DNA of 64,000 bases from Chryseobacterium sp. 52 (GTDB lineage: Bacteria > Bacteroidota > Bacteroidia > Flavobacteriales > Weeksellaceae). Shown one piece after another: positions 55,589-64,000 of this stretch; position 1 is the stretch's first letter, and each line of letters starts with the position of its first letter. A program made the position numbers and the translations under genes. The notes below the pieces were generated by a model. That model saw only the letters and a list, made by a program, of their open reading frames with translations. It was not told the DNA's origin and did not search any database. Location of the stretch: the NCBI RefSeq assembly GCF_002754245.1, contig NZ_PEEX01000001.1, forward strand, positions 5,126,001 through 5,190,000, given 5' to 3'.

Positions 55589-56332
55589 ATGCTCAGATTT
55601 GTTAAAAGGACGCTTGGATTTTCAAATACAGAAAGTGTCCGTATCCTCATGTATCATAAAGTTCTGCCGGAGAAACAAATCCCCTGCAAAGATTCCCTGA
55701 CCGTTTCAGTAGAACATCTGGAAGAACAGTTTCAGTACATTAAAAGTAATTATAACACTTTATTTTTCAATGATCTGAAAACCAACAAACAGCTGAAACA
55801 CAAGCTCATCCTTACTTTTGATGATGGCTACCTCAACAATCTTCAGTACCTCGTTCCACTATTGGAAAAATACATGCTAAAGGCAACAATCTTTATCCCC
55901 ACCGGACTTATTCCTGCTGATGAGACTGATGAAAAACGTGAAATGATGACATTTGAAGAGATCAGGTCACTGAACCCCGAACGCGTTGAAATTGCACTGC
56001 ACAGCCATTCTCATTACAACTATTCGCAGATCTCCCTACAGGATGCAGCCGATGATCTTCAGAAAAACATTCGTACTTTGGAGGAAAAGAAAATTCCATT
56101 TACGAAGGTCCTCGCCTATCCGTACGGTAAATTTCCCAAGAAAGGAGAACAGAAAAAAGAATTCTTTTCTCTGCTGGAAAAAGCAGGAATTACCTCTGCG
56201 GTACGCATAGGAAACAATATAGATTATTATCCCTGGAAAAATAAATTTGAAATCAAAAGAATTGATATCAAAGGAGGAGACAGTTTTGAAGCTTTTAAAT
56301 GGAAATTAAAACTTGGAAAAATCAAGCTTTAA
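55589..56332 (+). CDS. Polysaccharide deacetylase (NodB homology)
   Basis: A 247-residue CE4-type deacetylase starting MLRFVKRTLGF; an upstream in-frame start at 55532 would add a poorly coding extension. Motif 1 is LILTFDDGYLNN (about 73-84), with the catalytic and metal Asp; motif 2 is ALHSHSHYNYSQI, with the two metal His; motif 3 is LAYPYGKF. It removes acetyl groups from GlcNAc-containing polysaccharide. There is no signal peptide, so it may act on a cytoplasmic intermediate. It overlaps the convergent glycosyltransferase gene by four bases. Confidence 0.85.
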   Translation: MLRFVKRTLGFSNTESVRILMYHKVLPEKQIPCKDSLTVSVEHLEEQFQYIKSNYNTLFFNDLKTNKQLKHKLILTFDDGYLNNLQYLVPLLEKYMLKATIFIPTGLIPADETDEKREMMTFEEIRSLNPERVEIALHSHSHYNYSQISLQDAADDLQKNIRTLEEKKIPFTKVLAYPYGKFPKKGEQKKEFFSLLEKAGITSAVRIGNNIDYYPWKNKFEIKRIDIKGGDSFEAFKWKLKLGKIKL

Positions 56333-57408
56333 TTCAACTGTTCGCTGTAAATTTTTTCATACGCCGCAGCCATTTCAAGGTAACCGAACTTCTGTGCTCT
56401 TTCTCTTAGCTGTAAGGCGTATTCGCTTGTTTTAGAACCATAAACCTGCATTCCGGATGCGTAGACATACTGCATCTCTTCTGCCGAGAAATGATCAAAA
56501 TAAAAAGCCAGATCTCCGCCAATTTCGGGAAGGCTTGTCAGTCTGCTTAAGAAGACCGGTTTTCCAAAATACATAGCTTCCACAGGTGGAATTCCAAAAC
56601 CTTCTGCCAATGATGGATGACAATACGATTCACAGTGCTGCAGAAGAAAATATTTTTCGTTATTATCCACATTCTCCAGAATATGTACTCTTTTTTCCAG
56701 GCCCAGGATTTTTATTTTTTCTAAAAATTTTTCTTTATAGGCAGACTTTGCAGAGGAGGTAACCAACACAAGATCCCTGTCATTTTTTGAAATAAGATCC
56801 AGCAGCGCCTCCTGATTCTTTTTAGGGAAAAGAACCCCGATATTCAAGATATATTTTCTTCCGATAAAATTGTAGTTATTTTTAGAAGTAAACTCTGTTG
56901 TTTCAGGAAAAATCAATCCGTTATAAACCACTTCTATTTTGACATTATCTTTTAAAGTAAAAAGTTCTCTGTTCTTCAGGAAATCATTTTTTACAAATTC
57001 TGAAATACAGACAATAGTATCTGCATTCCCTATATTTTTCTGAACAATTTTTGCCACTTTTTTCACTTTGTGTTCCGGGCTTCCGTCATGGAGAAAATTA
57101 AGATCGTGTAGTGTCACAACCTTTTTCTGGCCACTTTTCACGGTATGAAAATATTTAGAAAGCTGATGGGCAGTATGAATCAGGGAAAAAGATTGGGTAT
57201 TGATAGAAATTTTCTTTTGCCAGAACTTCCAGTCGATAATATTAAAGTTTTTTTTCGTCGGTGGAATATTTTTTTTAGGCCCATAAAAGGCATACTCAAA
57301 GTCAGACTCTTTTTCATCTAAACCCTTTATTAATGAGACGCATACGTTAGCAATTCCCGATTTTGGGTACTTCAATCTTTCGGCATCAATTAGAATTTTC
57401 TTTTTCAT
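56329..57408 (-). CDS. Glycosyltransferase family 4 (GT-B)
   Basis: From ATG 57408 (MKKKILIDAERLKYPKSGIANV) the product has 359 residues. It has two Rossmann-like halves, with the second containing YILNIGVLFPKKNQEALLDLI (about 195-215) and the donor-binding CHPSLAEGFGIPPVEAMYFGKPV (catalytic Glu in EAM). It is probably a sugar transferase in cell-surface polysaccharide assembly. It is divergent from the gene at 57468, with only 59 bases between starts, and convergent with the deacetylase. Confidence 0.88.
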   Translation of the reverse strand: MKKKILIDAERLKYPKSGIANVCVSLIKGLDEKESDFEYAFYGPKKNIPPTKKNFNIIDWKFWQKKISINTQSFSLIHTAHQLSKYFHTVKSGQKKVVTLHDLNFLHDGSPEHKVKKVAKIVQKNIGNADTIVCISEFVKNDFLKNRELFTLKDNVKIEVVYNGLIFPETTEFTSKNNYNFIGRKYILNIGVLFPKKNQEALLDLISKNDRDLVLVTSSAKSAYKEKFLEKIKILGLEKRVHILENVDNNEKYFLLQHCESYCHPSLAEGFGIPPVEAMYFGKPVFLSRLTSLPEIGGDLAFYFDHFSAEEMQYVYASGMQVYGSKTSEYALQLRERAQKFGYLEMAAAYEKIYSEQLN

Positions 57409-57455
57409 TATGGTCAGGCTTTTCATCAAAAATATAAATTTAAATATGAATTTTT

Positions 57456-57463
57456 TATTTTTG
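57456..57463 (+). promoter_or_regulatory. -7 element of the glycosyltransferase operon at 57468
   Basis: TATTTTTG ends only four bases before ATG 57468, so the transcript would be leaderless or nearly so. Confidence 0.55.
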
Positions 57464-57467
57464 CAGT

Positions 57468-58445
57468 ATGAAAATTTGTTTAATCAGCTTCGATTTCTGG
57501 CATTATGATGAGCACATAGTGGAAAAACTGAGTGATAGAGGCATTCAGGCATGCCATATCAACATCGGAGCCTTTACCCATAAAAATACTGGTGAGCGCC
57601 TAAAAAACACTTTCAGCAAAATTTTTCTGGGTAAAAATCCAAAATATCACAAAAGACAAAGTTTCATACTGGAATCTCTGGAAAAAATAGGGAGACAGGA
57701 TCAGATTCTGGTCATCAACCCTGAAGCGATTGATGAAAGCATCCATAAAAAGATCAGAGAATATGCAGACCGGAACATCGCTTACCTTTATGACAGCATG
57801 GCGAGAAACCCGGCAACCCATCTTTTACATTATTTTGATACTATTTTTTCTTTTGATGATGAGGATGTGAAAAATTTCGGATTTGAAAAGATTACCAATT
57901 ATAATTATCTAGACCATATTCCTGCAGAACAGCAACGTCCAAAACTTGATTTGTTCTACATTACCTCTTATGATCAGAAAAGGCTCTCTGCGTTGAATCT
58001 GCTGATCAACAGACTGTGCCCGATGAAAATAAAATTTGAGGTATATATTGCGGGGAAAAAAGGCTGGAAAAATAAGCTGAACCAAATCATTGATCAAAAG
58101 AATATTGAAATTTTAAAATTCGGAAGAAAAAAAATACCTCACCACGCCTTACCGGCTTACTATAAAAACACCAAGGTAATTCTTGATCTGATGCGGGCTG
58201 ATCAGACCGGGCTCAGCTTTAGAATATTTGAAGCAATGGCTCTGGAAAAAAAGGTTATCACGGATAATCCTACGATTAAAACTTATGATTTTTATAATCC
58301 TAACAATATTTTGGTCCTGGATAAGAATTTCCGTAATCTGAAAAAAGATTTTTTCATCAAGCCATACGAAAAACTGCCGAAAGATGTTTATTATAAGTAT
58401 ACCCTTGACCATTGGGTGAACACTGTATTTAAACTGAATTCATGA
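57468..58445 (+). CDS. Glycosyltransferase, CgeB/RfaS-like
   Basis: A 325-residue GT-B-like protein. The N-terminus MKICLISFDFWHYDEHIVEKL and the segment IAYLYDSMARNPATHLLHYFD (about 104-124) are characteristic of this group. The C-terminal half has ILDLMRADQTGLSFRIFEAMALEKKVITDN, an E-A-M type donor-site motif. The sugar and acceptor are unknown. Its last four bases overlap the next glycosyltransferase (ATGA), so the two are coupled. Confidence 0.78.
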   Translation: MKICLISFDFWHYDEHIVEKLSDRGIQACHINIGAFTHKNTGERLKNTFSKIFLGKNPKYHKRQSFILESLEKIGRQDQILVINPEAIDESIHKKIREYADRNIAYLYDSMARNPATHLLHYFDTIFSFDDEDVKNFGFEKITNYNYLDHIPAEQQRPKLDLFYITSYDQKRLSALNLLINRLCPMKIKFEVYIAGKKGWKNKLNQIIDQKNIEILKFGRKKIPHHALPAYYKNTKVILDLMRADQTGLSFRIFEAMALEKKVITDNPTIKTYDFYNPNNILVLDKNFRNLKKDFFIKPYEKLPKDVYYKYTLDHWVNTVFKLNS

Positions 58446-59629
58446 AAGAAATAAAAAATGTGCTTATTGTAACCCGGGAGTACAAATGTTCCCGAAACCC
58501 AAAAGTAGGAGGCACAGGTGTTTTTTATAAAAACCTAGGGGCAGAACTTGTAAAAAGAGGGATTGCAGTACATGTGTTTCTGATTTCAAAATACACTTTT
58601 GACATTGAGGAAGAGGGGGTGAAAATCCATTCTGTCAAGGATATTTTCAAAGCCAATCCTCTCCTTGAACTTTTAAGGTCTTTTACAGGAAAAGTAAAGG
58701 CATTGGAGCAGATTCATTTTAAAACATACCTGTCCGAGAAAAAAATAATATCTGATAAAATAAGTACCTGGATTAAGAAGAACCATCTCCATTTTGATAT
58801 TGCAGAGACTCATGATTTTGATGGTCTCGCACTGTCTATCCCCAAAGAAATTCCTTATGTGATCCGGTGCCACGGCTCGTGGTCTGTCCTGGAAAAATAT
58901 TTCGGATACAAAAAAGTTCACAAAGGCCGGGTCTTCTGTGAAAAAGCAGCCTTTAAAAACGCTGAAAATATTATTACCATATCCAAGTACAATGAGACGA
59001 TCAACAAGAGCTTATTTGCGATCAAAGAGCCGAAACTCATCTACAACGGTATTGATGAAAAATTCTACAGACCTGACGAAAATGCAGAAATTATTTCTAA
59101 ATCTGTCTTTTTCTTAGGAAATGTATCTTTTGAAAAAGGAGCCGAAACTCTCATTAAAGCTTTTATTAAACTTAAAGGAATTCATCCTGAAGCATCCCTC
59201 CATTTCATAGGAAATCCCAATCATTATCCAGCTTATATCGCCGAGAATATCCAAGATATGGAGACCAGAAATGCAATTCATTTTTATGGTAATAAATCAG
59301 GCGCTGAAATTGTACAGCTCATCAACCAGGCAGAGGTGGTGTGTTTCTCCTCCAAAGGTGAAAATTTTAGCTTATCTTTGCTGGAGGTAATGGCCATACA
59401 AAAACCTGTTGTATGTTCTGCTATAGATTCCTTTAAAGAAATCATACAGGAGCCTGTAAACGGTCTTATTGCCGGGGAAGAAAACTTCCATGAAAAGATA
59501 AGTCTTATTTTTGAAGATGATCATCTAAGAAACAGGATATCATTGAATGCCCGAAAATTAGTAGAATCGAAATTCGGCATTGATAAAATGGTTGATGAAA
59601 CCGTACGTTATTACGAAGAGATTATATAG
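58442..59629 (+). CDS. Glycosyltransferase family 4
   Basis: A 395-residue GT-B enzyme with the acceptor-binding N-terminus (VTREYKCSRNPKVGGTGVFYKNLG, a GG loop) and a donor site in the second half (FFLGNVSFEKGAETLIKAFIKL then SSKGENFSLSLLEVMAIQKPVV, about 300-321). It probably adds a hexose to a surface glycan. Its start overlaps the preceding gene by four bases; the GT61 gene follows after 66 bases. Confidence 0.9.
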   Translation: MKEIKNVLIVTREYKCSRNPKVGGTGVFYKNLGAELVKRGIAVHVFLISKYTFDIEEEGVKIHSVKDIFKANPLLELLRSFTGKVKALEQIHFKTYLSEKKIISDKISTWIKKNHLHFDIAETHDFDGLALSIPKEIPYVIRCHGSWSVLEKYFGYKKVHKGRVFCEKAAFKNAENIITISKYNETINKSLFAIKEPKLIYNGIDEKFYRPDENAEIISKSVFFLGNVSFEKGAETLIKAFIKLKGIHPEASLHFIGNPNHYPAYIAENIQDMETRNAIHFYGNKSGAEIVQLINQAEVVCFSSKGENFSLSLLEVMAIQKPVVCSAIDSFKEIIQEPVNGLIAGEENFHEKISLIFEDDHLRNRISLNARKLVESKFGIDKMVDETVRYYEEII

Positions 59630-59695
59630 AAAAATACAGTCTGTATATTCCCGAAATAACAACCGGGTTTCTTAGGTCATCCTAAGTTTTAGAAT

Positions 59696-60943
59696 ATGAA
59701 TGCAAAGGAACAAATTGAAAATCTAGAAGAACAGCTTAAAGCACTTAGAAAAAAATATTATATCAAGTCTTTTTTCAGAAAAGCAAAGAGGCTTGTAACT
59801 GATTTTTTACCTCTGGATTCTATACCATCCGAATACTGTACGGAAAAAATTAAGGTAAGTGAAAAACAGGAGGCAGAGCTTTTTCTGCCCAAAACTTTTG
59901 ATGCCCCTCAGGTTTCTGTAAAAACGCCTAAAAATGCTATTGAGATCTTTGCGCTTCAAAATGTATTATGCATTCCCAATTCCACCTATTTTTTAGATCT
60001 TAAAAAAGAGAAAATCTTTTACGAGAAATGGCATGATGATGACAGGATTATTTACGTATATAATACTAATAATTTACTTCAACATTCAATGACTCTTGCC
60101 AAAGTGAAGAATCATAAGAATGTATACTATGACGAGGAAGCCATTTTTCTGGGCGGAACCTTCACTTTTAATTATTATCATTTTCTGGTAGATATCCTCT
60201 CCAAAGTTGAGTTTTTCCAGCACATTCCTGATGCAAAGAATAAACTGGTTATTATAGATGAAGATGTACAGAAGGTTGAAAACCTGAAAGACCTTTTAAT
60301 GTTCTTTTTAAAGGATTATAAAGTTCTATTTCTAAGCCACGAAAAAAACTATTATCAATTTAAAAAGCTGTGGCATATCACCAGCACCAATTATGCGGTC
60401 CCTAACATTATGCCGGGCGAGGATTATGAAGCCGGATTTGCTAAATTATCAAAATCATCTCTGCAATATCTCAGAAAAACAGCCTTTGACAATCTGGATC
60501 TTACCAAAGTCCACATCAAACCAGTAAAAAAAATATTTATTTCAAGAAGATCCCAGTATAGAAAGTATAATGGGGAAGAGATTCTGAAAACCGCACAAAA
60601 ACATGGTTTTGAAGAAGTATTCTTTGAAGATCTGAACATTCACGAGCAAATCTATCTCGTCAACAATGCTGATTATATTATAGGGCCCAGCGGTGCAGCA
60701 TGGACCAATGTCCTGTTTGCCAACCCGGGAGCGAAAGGCCTCAGCTGGTTCAGTTCTGTGTGGGGAGATTTTGCTATCTTCTCTACCTTAGCCAAAGAAG
60801 TGAATTTTGATCTTTACTTTTATATCTATCCGCAGGATTATGAAGGTTTCCATGAGGATTACCGACTGGACCCTGAAATTTTTGACAGGAAGCTGGAGCA
60901 GTTATTGGCTTTAACGCCTACAGAAGTTCAAAATCATCCGTAG
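59696..60943 (+). CDS. Glycosyltransferase family 61 (DUF563)
   Basis: A 415-residue protein with an N-terminal coiled coil (about 2-22, KEQIENLEEQLKALRKKY) and a GT61 domain. Family hallmarks are FNYYHFLVDILSKVEFF (about 160-176), RKIFISRRSQYRKY and the C-terminal IGPSGAAWTNVLFANPGAK (about 328-346). Members transfer xylose, arabinose or similar sugars in plants and appear in bacterial capsule loci. It is the last gene of the glycosyltransferase run. Confidence 0.88.
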   Translation: MNAKEQIENLEEQLKALRKKYYIKSFFRKAKRLVTDFLPLDSIPSEYCTEKIKVSEKQEAELFLPKTFDAPQVSVKTPKNAIEIFALQNVLCIPNSTYFLDLKKEKIFYEKWHDDDRIIYVYNTNNLLQHSMTLAKVKNHKNVYYDEEAIFLGGTFTFNYYHFLVDILSKVEFFQHIPDAKNKLVIIDEDVQKVENLKDLLMFFLKDYKVLFLSHEKNYYQFKKLWHITSTNYAVPNIMPGEDYEAGFAKLSKSSLQYLRKTAFDNLDLTKVHIKPVKKIFISRRSQYRKYNGEEILKTAQKHGFEEVFFEDLNIHEQIYLVNNADYIIGPSGAAWTNVLFANPGAKGLSWFSSVWGDFAIFSTLAKEVNFDLYFYIYPQDYEGFHEDYRLDPEIFDRKLEQLLALTPTEVQNHP

Positions 60944-61123
60944 TTCATCACCTGAAACAATAACTCACCATTAGCAACCTTATTATTATAGAGAATTGCT
61001 CTAAAGAAATTGAAATGTATTGCTTTAGAGATCAGTTATTTGAACAAAGAATAAATATCTTCTTTTATTTTAATTTCTCTCTATTTGTTTTTTTGTTGTA
61101 TTCAAAAATAATGTAAATTCCCC

Positions 61124-61168
61124 AAGTCAAAAAGTGATCTTAAACAGGATCACTTTTTGACTTGTTTT
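61124..61168 (+). terminator. Long perfect hairpin after the GT61 gene
   Basis: A perfect 16-bp inverted repeat (AAGTCAAAAAGTGATC and complement) with an eight-base loop, followed by GTTTTTAA. It lies 180 bases after the GT61 stop and 45 before the next gene, so it ends the operon with a long untranslated tail. Confidence 0.75.
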
Positions 61169-61207
61169 TAACTACAAATCAATCTGTTATCTATAAAAAA
61201 CACAAGT

Positions 61208-61978
61208 ATGAAATTGATTTTTACCGGTCTTTTATTATTCAGCTCCTTCTTTTACGGGCAGTTTTCTGATAATTTTGACAGTTATCCTCTTTCAAAAACT
61301 CCTGAAGACTGGGGTATTTTTAGAGGAAAAAATGATGCAGGAGATGATTTTAATAACTGGAAATTGGAGGGTCTGAATAAAGACGGATCTAATCAATGTT
61401 TCTTTGTAAGATATGAGAATTCCGGTGAACTCAATGAAGACTGGCTTGTGAGTCCTAAAATAGATTTAACTGATTACGAAGGTAATTTTTTAATTTTTTC
61501 ACAGCGGAATTCATTTGTTGGCAACGCTACCAAATATGAAATAAAAATATCTACAGACTCTCAGTCGGATCGTGATAAATTTCAAACAATCGCATCTTAT
61601 AATGATGCATCATTTGGAAAAAACTTTAGCCTGAAAAAAATCAACATTTCAAAATATGATAAAAAGCAAATCTATATTGCTTTTGTAAAAAAAGATGACG
61701 ATGGCAATAACTGGTTCATAGATAATGTATTGGTTCAGGGAAAGCCTGTATCTGAAAAAGGCAAATCACTGTTTTTCCCTAACCCAACATCCGGAGAACT
61801 CTATACAGAAAAGAGCGTTAAATCTCTTCAGGTTATCAATATGGATAGCAGGCTGCTAAAAACCTACTCGAATACAAGTTCTATTGATATTTCTGATCTA
61901 CCGGCAGGAATATATCTTCTTAAGGGAACCTATGAAAATAATGAGACTTTTGAACAAAAAATTGTAAAAGAGAATTAA
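61208..61978 (+). CDS. Type IX secreted choice-of-anchor J protein
   Basis: A 256-residue protein with a signal peptide (cleaved near FFYGQ). The body (about 18-178) is a cleaved-adhesin/choice-of-anchor J domain (FSDNFDSYPL, EDWLVSPKIDL, NWFIDNVLVQG). The last 75 residues are a type IX sorting domain (FFPNPTSGELYTEK to FEQKIVKEN). It resembles the N-terminal domain of the protein at 30478-32067. It ends two bases before the ceramidase-like gene, so the two are co-transcribed. Confidence 0.9.
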   Translation: MKLIFTGLLLFSSFFYGQFSDNFDSYPLSKTPEDWGIFRGKNDAGDDFNNWKLEGLNKDGSNQCFFVRYENSGELNEDWLVSPKIDLTDYEGNFLIFSQRNSFVGNATKYEIKISTDSQSDRDKFQTIASYNDASFGKNFSLKKINISKYDKKQIYIAFVKKDDDGNNWFIDNVLVQGKPVSEKGKSLFFPNPTSGELYTEKSVKSLQVINMDSRLLKTYSNTSSIDISDLPAGIYLLKGTYENNETFEQKIVKEN

Positions 61979-61980
61979 CA

Positions 61981-63921
61981 ATGTCTAAAACTAAACTACA
62001 ACTCTTTACAAGTTTCATCATCGTATTTTTGCTTCAGAATTCCATCTTTGGACAAAATTATTCTGTAGGATTTTCAAAAGAATCCATTAACCCAAATTCT
62101 GGTATACTATCATCTTCTCTAGCTGGTTTCGGTGATCCCAAACAAGGACGGTTCAGTATCGGTTTCCAGGAAATGGGTATCGCACAAAATGCGGTTGCCA
62201 TGTGTTCTTCCGACACCAAACTATATATTGCTACAAGTGATAACAAGCTTTGGCAAGCGGATATAAATTCCAGTACACCCAACTGGGTTTTTATTGGAAT
62301 GGCTTATTACGTAACGGCCATAACCTATGGAAACGGTAAGATATACGGTACAGACAAAAATAACATCCTCTGGATGAGAGATGCAGGGGAGAATGATAGT
62401 ACATGGACCAATATTGGATTTGCCTATGAAACCACCGGACTTACATTTTTAAATAATAAATTATACGGAACTAAGAAAAATAATACGCTATGGGTAAGAA
62501 ATACCAGTCCGTTTAATGTCCCCTGGACCAATATAGGAAAAGCCAATTCGGTACGATCATTAACGAATGATGGAACCAATTTAATTGCCGTGTCTAAGTA
62601 TGATAATGATTTGTGGACAAGAAGTACCTCATCATCTAATGAAAGCTGGTCAAAAATCGGAACTCCCAATCAAATCACTTATGGTACCTATTTATCAAAT
62701 ATTACGTATGCTAAAAATAAATTATACGCAACTTCTAATAAAAACAAGCTATATTACTCACAACACAGCCAGACACCCATCTACGCATATGCTTCCTATT
62801 TTGAAAAAAATTCAAAAAAGGCACTTATAATTACATTGGATCTATGTGGTATTAATTATTCTTTTTCCCATAAAATAAAAACCGAAATAAAAAATTTATA
62901 TAATATCGATGAAAATGCAATTTTAATTAATTGCTCCCATACCCATTATGCTCCTGTAGCCCAAAATTATTCCTGCCTCCAGGACTTCTACCATAGTCCT
63001 GATCCCAAATACCTTGACATCGTAAAAAATTCCGTTTTAACAGCCACGCAAAATGCCATTAACAATAAAACAACCAGTAACTTAAGTTTTGTGAAGGGTA
63101 CAACAAATATAGGATACAACAGAGCGGATATTTCTAAAGCTCTGGATAACAACATTACCATGGTCGTTGCAAAAAACAGTAATACAAACGGTATAAATGG
63201 TGCCATTCTGAGCGCAAGTACCCACCCTGTATGGCGTAGTCAGGCCCGGGATTTTGTCACCATTTCATCTAATTATGTAGGAGCAACAAGAGATAAGTTA
63301 AGTACATTAAAAAACATTAACAGTGTACAGTTTATGCAGGGGTGTGCAGGTGATATTAATCCTTATAAATCAGACTCTCCCGACCAAACAGCTAATAAAC
63401 TAACTCAGGATTTTAATAATTTATTTTCCTTATCGTCATCAGATATTACCGGAGAAATTTCTGTTAAATTTGACTCAATTGCTGTACCTCTTAAAAACTT
63501 CACCTTCAATAAAGCGGTGAATATTAAAAAAGCAAATACCGGAAAATACGACCAGGCATCCGAAAGGAATGTAAGATGGGCCAATAAGATTATTAATCAA
63601 TATACTTCCGGTACACTTTCTAAATCTGCAACTATTTATATACAGATTTTAAAAATTGGTGACTGGAATATTATAGCCCTGAGCCGGGAAGCCGTTTCTC
63701 AATATGCAATTGATTTATACAGTCATTTTTCTCCACTAAAATTAACGGTATTAGGATATTCCAATGACGTCTCAAGTTATCTTCCTGTACAATGGCATAT
63801 TAAAAAACCTACCTCCAACTATGAAGGCTATGAGAGCTTTTTTATTTACGGACAAAGCGGAATTCCTGTAGACAATGTTGAAGACATTATATTAACAAAA
63901 GTCTACAGCATGATGCAGTAG
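61981..63921 (+). CDS. Ceramidase-like secreted hydrolase with an inserted tectonin-type propeller
   Basis: A 646-residue exported protein (signal cleaved near SIFGQ). The start (YSVGFSKESINPN, LAGFGDP) and the part from about 255 onward match the neutral/alkaline ceramidase domain: SHTHYAP (about 319-325, metal His), STHPVW (about 412) and QGCAGDINPY (about 456). Between them (about 60-255) are four or five repeats of about 48 residues with NxLW and WxxIG motifs, resembling tectonin blades. True ceramidases have GDVSPN with a catalytic Ser; here it is Asn, so the substrate is uncertain. No type IX tail. Confidence 0.82.
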   Translation: MSKTKLQLFTSFIIVFLLQNSIFGQNYSVGFSKESINPNSGILSSSLAGFGDPKQGRFSIGFQEMGIAQNAVAMCSSDTKLYIATSDNKLWQADINSSTPNWVFIGMAYYVTAITYGNGKIYGTDKNNILWMRDAGENDSTWTNIGFAYETTGLTFLNNKLYGTKKNNTLWVRNTSPFNVPWTNIGKANSVRSLTNDGTNLIAVSKYDNDLWTRSTSSSNESWSKIGTPNQITYGTYLSNITYAKNKLYATSNKNKLYYSQHSQTPIYAYASYFEKNSKKALIITLDLCGINYSFSHKIKTEIKNLYNIDENAILINCSHTHYAPVAQNYSCLQDFYHSPDPKYLDIVKNSVLTATQNAINNKTTSNLSFVKGTTNIGYNRADISKALDNNITMVVAKNSNTNGINGAILSASTHPVWRSQARDFVTISSNYVGATRDKLSTLKNINSVQFMQGCAGDINPYKSDSPDQTANKLTQDFNNLFSLSSSDITGEISVKFDSIAVPLKNFTFNKAVNIKKANTGKYDQASERNVRWANKIINQYTSGTLSKSATIYIQILKIGDWNIIALSREAVSQYAIDLYSHFSPLKLTVLGYSNDVSSYLPVQWHIKKPTSNYEGYESFFIYGQSGIPVDNVEDIILTKVYSMMQ

Positions 63922-64000
63922 ACTGCCAAAACTGATATATACATATTTTATAATACCATAATACTAATTTTATTGATCACAAGATGATGAAGGCTTCTAC

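Overview
The window reads as a piece of chromosome from a Flavobacteriia member close to Chryseobacterium/Elizabethkingia (Weeksellaceae). The signs are: AT-rich DNA, starts with little or no Shine-Dalgarno sequence, many promoters with the Bacteroidota -7 element TAnnTTTG (the best ones with TTTG 19-21 bp upstream), type IX secretion C-terminal sorting domains, a bacillithiol deacetylase, an ExbB-ExbD-ExbD-TonB operon and type VI secretion proteins of the Bacteroidota (T6SSiii) type. Family names come from reading the translated sequences; no database search was run.

Layout. 1-2.8 kb: a secreted protein cut by the left edge, tRNA-His and bshB1. 2.9-8.9 kb: a TonB energising operon (exbB, exbD, exbD, tonB), then after a strong terminator a second unit of small membrane protein, phosphate-binding-like lipoprotein and TPR protein. 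9-19.9 kb: leuS, a lipoprotein, an acyltransferase/glycosyltransferase pair, waaA, cupin, DUF1648, NlpC/P60 peptidase, O-methyltransferase, a small-gene candidate and an OmpA-like lipoprotein. 19.9-26.3 kb: tilS, a sigma factor, a double-thioredoxin protein, a beta-barrel protein, a broken second copy of the tilS 3' end, and dsbD. 26.4-33.2 kb: two type IX secreted proteins, a third exbD, a hydrolase, a patatin and nrnA. 33.3-41.3 kb: housekeeping genes (rpmH, ftsE-like, trmN6, a sensor kinase, ribE, pdxA, DUF177-rpmF, accB-accC).

41.6-52.9 kb is the main accessory region. It is a compact type VI secretion payload island: Hcp tube protein, VgrG spike, a SanA/YdcF-like membrane protein, a DUF3289-like candidate effector, a small lipoprotein, an unknown 263-residue protein, a 1397-residue PAAR-like effector with two predicted wall-degrading domains (GH19/lysozyme-like and CHAP-like), and a 429-residue lipoprotein that may be its immunity protein. 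No sheath, baseplate or ATPase genes are present, so the machine must be encoded elsewhere.

53.2-64 kb: rocD overlapping a glycosyltransferase, a polysaccharide deacetylase and four more glycosyltransferases (envelope polysaccharide synthesis), then a type IX secreted protein and a ceramidase-like hydrolase interrupted by a tectonin-type propeller.

Most distinctive observations: the T6SS payload island with its dual muralytic effector; the displaced tilS 3' end whose stop overlaps the dsbD start; the promoter/terminator-bounded small gene at 18.7-19.0 kb; and the propeller nested inside the ceramidase-like domain.
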